From assembly GCA_938046705.1 (NCBI GenBank), contig CALIWP010000214.1:1-15346 (forward strand): a stretch of 15,346 bases of DNA. Direction: 5' to 3'. Position numbers and translations under genes: made by a program. Positions 13,491-15,346 of this stretch are shown in pieces; the stretch's first letter is position 1; each line of letters starts with the position of its first letter. The notes under the pieces were generated by a model that worked only from the letters and a program-made list of their open reading frames with translations, ran no database searches and was not told the DNA's origin. This DNA comes from an uncultured Campylobacter sp. Lineage in GTDB: Bacteria; Campylobacterota; Campylobacteria; Campylobacterales; Campylobacteraceae.

Positions 13491-15346
13491 TGGCTAAGAA
13501 AAAAGAGGACGAGTACCTAAAACTAAATAGCTTACAAAAAAAAGGCGCTCGCGAAAATCAAACAAGCGGCAAAGGCGATAAAAATATCGATGAAACCGTC
13601 ACAAATATTGCAAATCCTATTTTCAAAAAAAATCTTCAAGCGCTTTTTCAACAGGACGAAATTTTAGCCGCGCGCCTTTGGGGCATGAAAGAGACCGAAA
13701 AATACGATGTTTTTATAGGAAAAGATCCGATAGATATAAATATCATCGACAATAAAACCCTAAAATACGTCTACGAAAGCCCAGCCAAAGACGTTCTGCA
13801 CTCTTTAGAGCTGATCGAAAAAGAGTATAAAAGATATCCTATCATGTACTTTTACGGTCTTGGCAACGGTATTTTTTATAAAGCCTTGCTAAAAAACGAA
13901 ACGCATCAAAAAGTCATAGTCGTAGAGCCCGAGATAGAGATTATTTATATAGCATTAAATTTAATCGACTTATCCGAGGAGCTGATTAGCAAAAGGCTGG
14001 TTTTATTTTTCTCAGAATTCGCAACATACTCGCAGTTTTATTTTACAATCTCAAAAGAGATTTTTTCATCTTACGCTAAAACTTATAATCTGCATATCCA
14101 TACGCCATTTTATCAAACTTTTCATGAAGATATAGTGAGAATAAATAAAGACTTCACTAGAGCCGTATCTCAAATAGTGGTAGCTCACGGCAATAGCATA
14201 GACGATACCCTAATAGGCATAAAACACCACATAGAGCATATTCCGGAGATGGTTACAAACTATTGCTATACGGATTTAGTCAGAAAAAGACACGGGCTCA
14301 TGGATACGGCAATCATCGTATCTACCGGCCCGAGCCTAGATAAACAGCTTGAGGCGCTTAAAAAATTCGCTCCGTATTTTACGGTTATCAGCCTTGACGC
14401 ATCGTATCCTATTTTGTTAAAGCACGGCATAAAACCAGACTACGTAACATCAATCGAGCGCGTAGAAGCTACGTCCAGCTTTTTTAAAAACAAAAACAAA
14501 AAAATAGACGAAGATATTTATTTTATAGTAGCGTCGCTAACGCATAAAAAAACGGTAGATAATATTTTACCGCGCCGCCTAGCTCTTACGATGAGGCCGC
14601 AACAAAGCGAAATGGCGTTTAATATGCCAAAATACGGCTATCTCGGCATCGGACACTCTACGGCAAACCAGGCTTATCAGTTAGCTTACGCTCTCGGGCA
14701 TAAAAATATTATTTTAATAGGTCAAGATTTAGCCTTTGCCCCAGACGGCAAATCTCACGCCAGCGGGCATGCATTTGCTCAGGCTGATGAATACCTATAC
14801 GTAGAAGCTTACGGCGGAGAAGGCGAAGTAAGAACGACCTATATATGGGACAAATTTAAAAATCAGTTTGAAAAAGATATAGAGCAGGCTAAAAACGAGC
14901 AAATCACGACATATAACTGCACGGAAGGCGGCGCCAGAATACAAGGAAGCACCGAAAGACCGTTTTTGGAAACCGCAGAAGAGCTTAGCAAAGATAAAAA
15001 GATCAAAAAGCTACCACACATAGAAAAAACCGGCGAAAAAACGGCAAACAAAGACTTGCTCAAAGCCTACAAATTTATCGTAAAAAAAGTACAAACTCAA
15101 AATAAAGTAAAACAAAGAATAGAAAAAACATTCCTAGAGCTAGTTCCCAAGATCGATAAGATAATGAAGATCAAAGATGAAGGCAAAGTAGACGAAAGCC
15201 TATTTGATCCGCTAGTAAAAATTATCGACAAAATAGATAAGTTAAAAAATTACATTAGCGGACAAAATCTAAAAAAATATATAGAAAACGTCTTGCAAAT
15301 CGCCGTATATCATCAAGAACTAGAGCTAGCCAAAATTTCGGTCGCG
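13490..15346 (+). CDS. maf: Maf motility accessory factor (DUF115), 5' part, cut by window end
   Basis: The frame from ATG 13490 stays open for 619 codons to the last base, so the 3' end is missing. A near-perfect AAAGGAGG at 13475-13482 precedes the start, which overlaps the pseI stop as TAATG. The central DUF115 region (about 260-490) has STGPSLDK (278-285), SLDASYPIL (301-309), GIGHSTANQAYQLAYALG (386-403) and LIGQDLAF (409-416). A charged, helix-rich part follows. Maf proteins transfer pseudaminic acid or related sugars to flagellin before export, which fits its place after the CMP-pseudaminic acid genes. It is visibly more AT-rich (about 23-43% GC in sampled lines) than pseI (about 55% in one line), which suggests a separate history. 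Residues 1-40, very rich in Lys and polar residues, look disordered. Confidence 0.93.
   Translation, partial: MAKKKEDEYLKLNSLQKKGARENQTSGKGDKNIDETVTNIANPIFKKNLQALFQQDEILAARLWGMKETEKYDVFIGKDPIDINIIDNKTLKYVYESPAKDVLHSLELIEKEYKRYPIMYFYGLGNGIFYKALLKNETHQKVIVVEPEIEIIYIALNLIDLSEELISKRLVLFFSEFATYSQFYFTISKEIFSSYAKTYNLHIHTPFYQTFHEDIVRINKDFTRAVSQIVVAHGNSIDDTLIGIKHHIEHIPEMVTNYCYTDLVRKRHGLMDTAIIVSTGPSLDKQLEALKKFAPYFTVISLDASYPILLKHGIKPDYVTSIERVEATSSFFKNKNKKIDEDIYFIVASLTHKKTVDNILPRRLALTMRPQQSEMAFNMPKYGYLGIGHSTANQAYQLAYALGHKNIILIGQDLAFAPDGKSHASGHAFAQADEYLYVEAYGGEGEVRTTYIWDKFKNQFEKDIEQAKNEQITTYNCTEGGARIQGSTERPFLETAEELSKDKKIKKLPHIEKTGEKTANKDLLKAYKFIVKKVQTQNKVKQRIEKTFLELVPKIDKIMKIKDEGKVDESLFDPLVKIIDKIDKLKNYISGQNLKKYIENVLQIAVYHQELELAKISVA

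Noticed and set aside
1..15346. CRISPR arrays, tRNA or rRNA genes, IS transposases, phage genes
   Set aside because: No regularly spaced direct repeats, cloverleaf-like sequence, or transposase or phage proteins were seen on either strand.

Overview
The window looks like chromosomal DNA from a Campylobacter of fairly high GC content. By eye most genes are in the high 40s percent GC, closer to the C. curvus/rectus/showae side of the genus than to C. jejuni. Gene content supports this: an FTR1/P19 iron-uptake operon in the same order as C. jejuni Cj1658-Cj1664, followed by a pseudaminic acid (flagellin glycan) operon and a Maf flagellin glycosylation protein. Every convincing gene is on the + strand. 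The genus assignment rests on recalled protein similarity, not on a search.

Region 1 (1-314) holds the tail of an upstream unit, a strong intrinsic terminator (98-130), and an AT-rich leader with promoter-like and Fur-box-like sequence. Region 2 (315-7961) is the iron-uptake operon: an FTR1-family permease with a large periplasmic domain, the periplasmic metal-binding protein P19, a multi-TM DUF2318 protein, two FtsX/MacB-type permeases, their ATPase, and a thioredoxin-like lipoprotein. The first two genes are set apart from the rest by a terminator-like hairpin at 2883-2912. The later genes are tightly packed or overlapping.

Region 3 (7962-9072) contains a lone lipoprotein gene, possibly TraT-like, and then about 400 bases without a credible gene. 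That gap is bounded by 28-base imperfect inverted repeats, contains a long internal hairpin, and shares an 11-12 base word with the start of the window. It is the least explained DNA here.

Region 4 (9073-15346) is the pseudaminic acid operon: pseC, pseF, a small two-TM protein of unknown function, pseG, pseH, pseI, and a maf gene that runs off the right edge. PseC, PseH, PseG, PseI and PseF are five of the six enzymes from UDP-GlcNAc to CMP-pseudaminic acid. The first enzyme, PseB, is not in the window. Maf then probably transfers the sugar to flagellin. The maf gene is clearly more AT-rich than the genes before it.

No rRNA, tRNA, CRISPR array, insertion sequence or phage gene was recognised. 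The best candidates for something undescribed are the inverted-repeat element at 8664-9059, the small membrane protein inside the pse operon, the degenerate YHS-like tail on the DUF2318 protein, and the extreme density of the word AAATTT.
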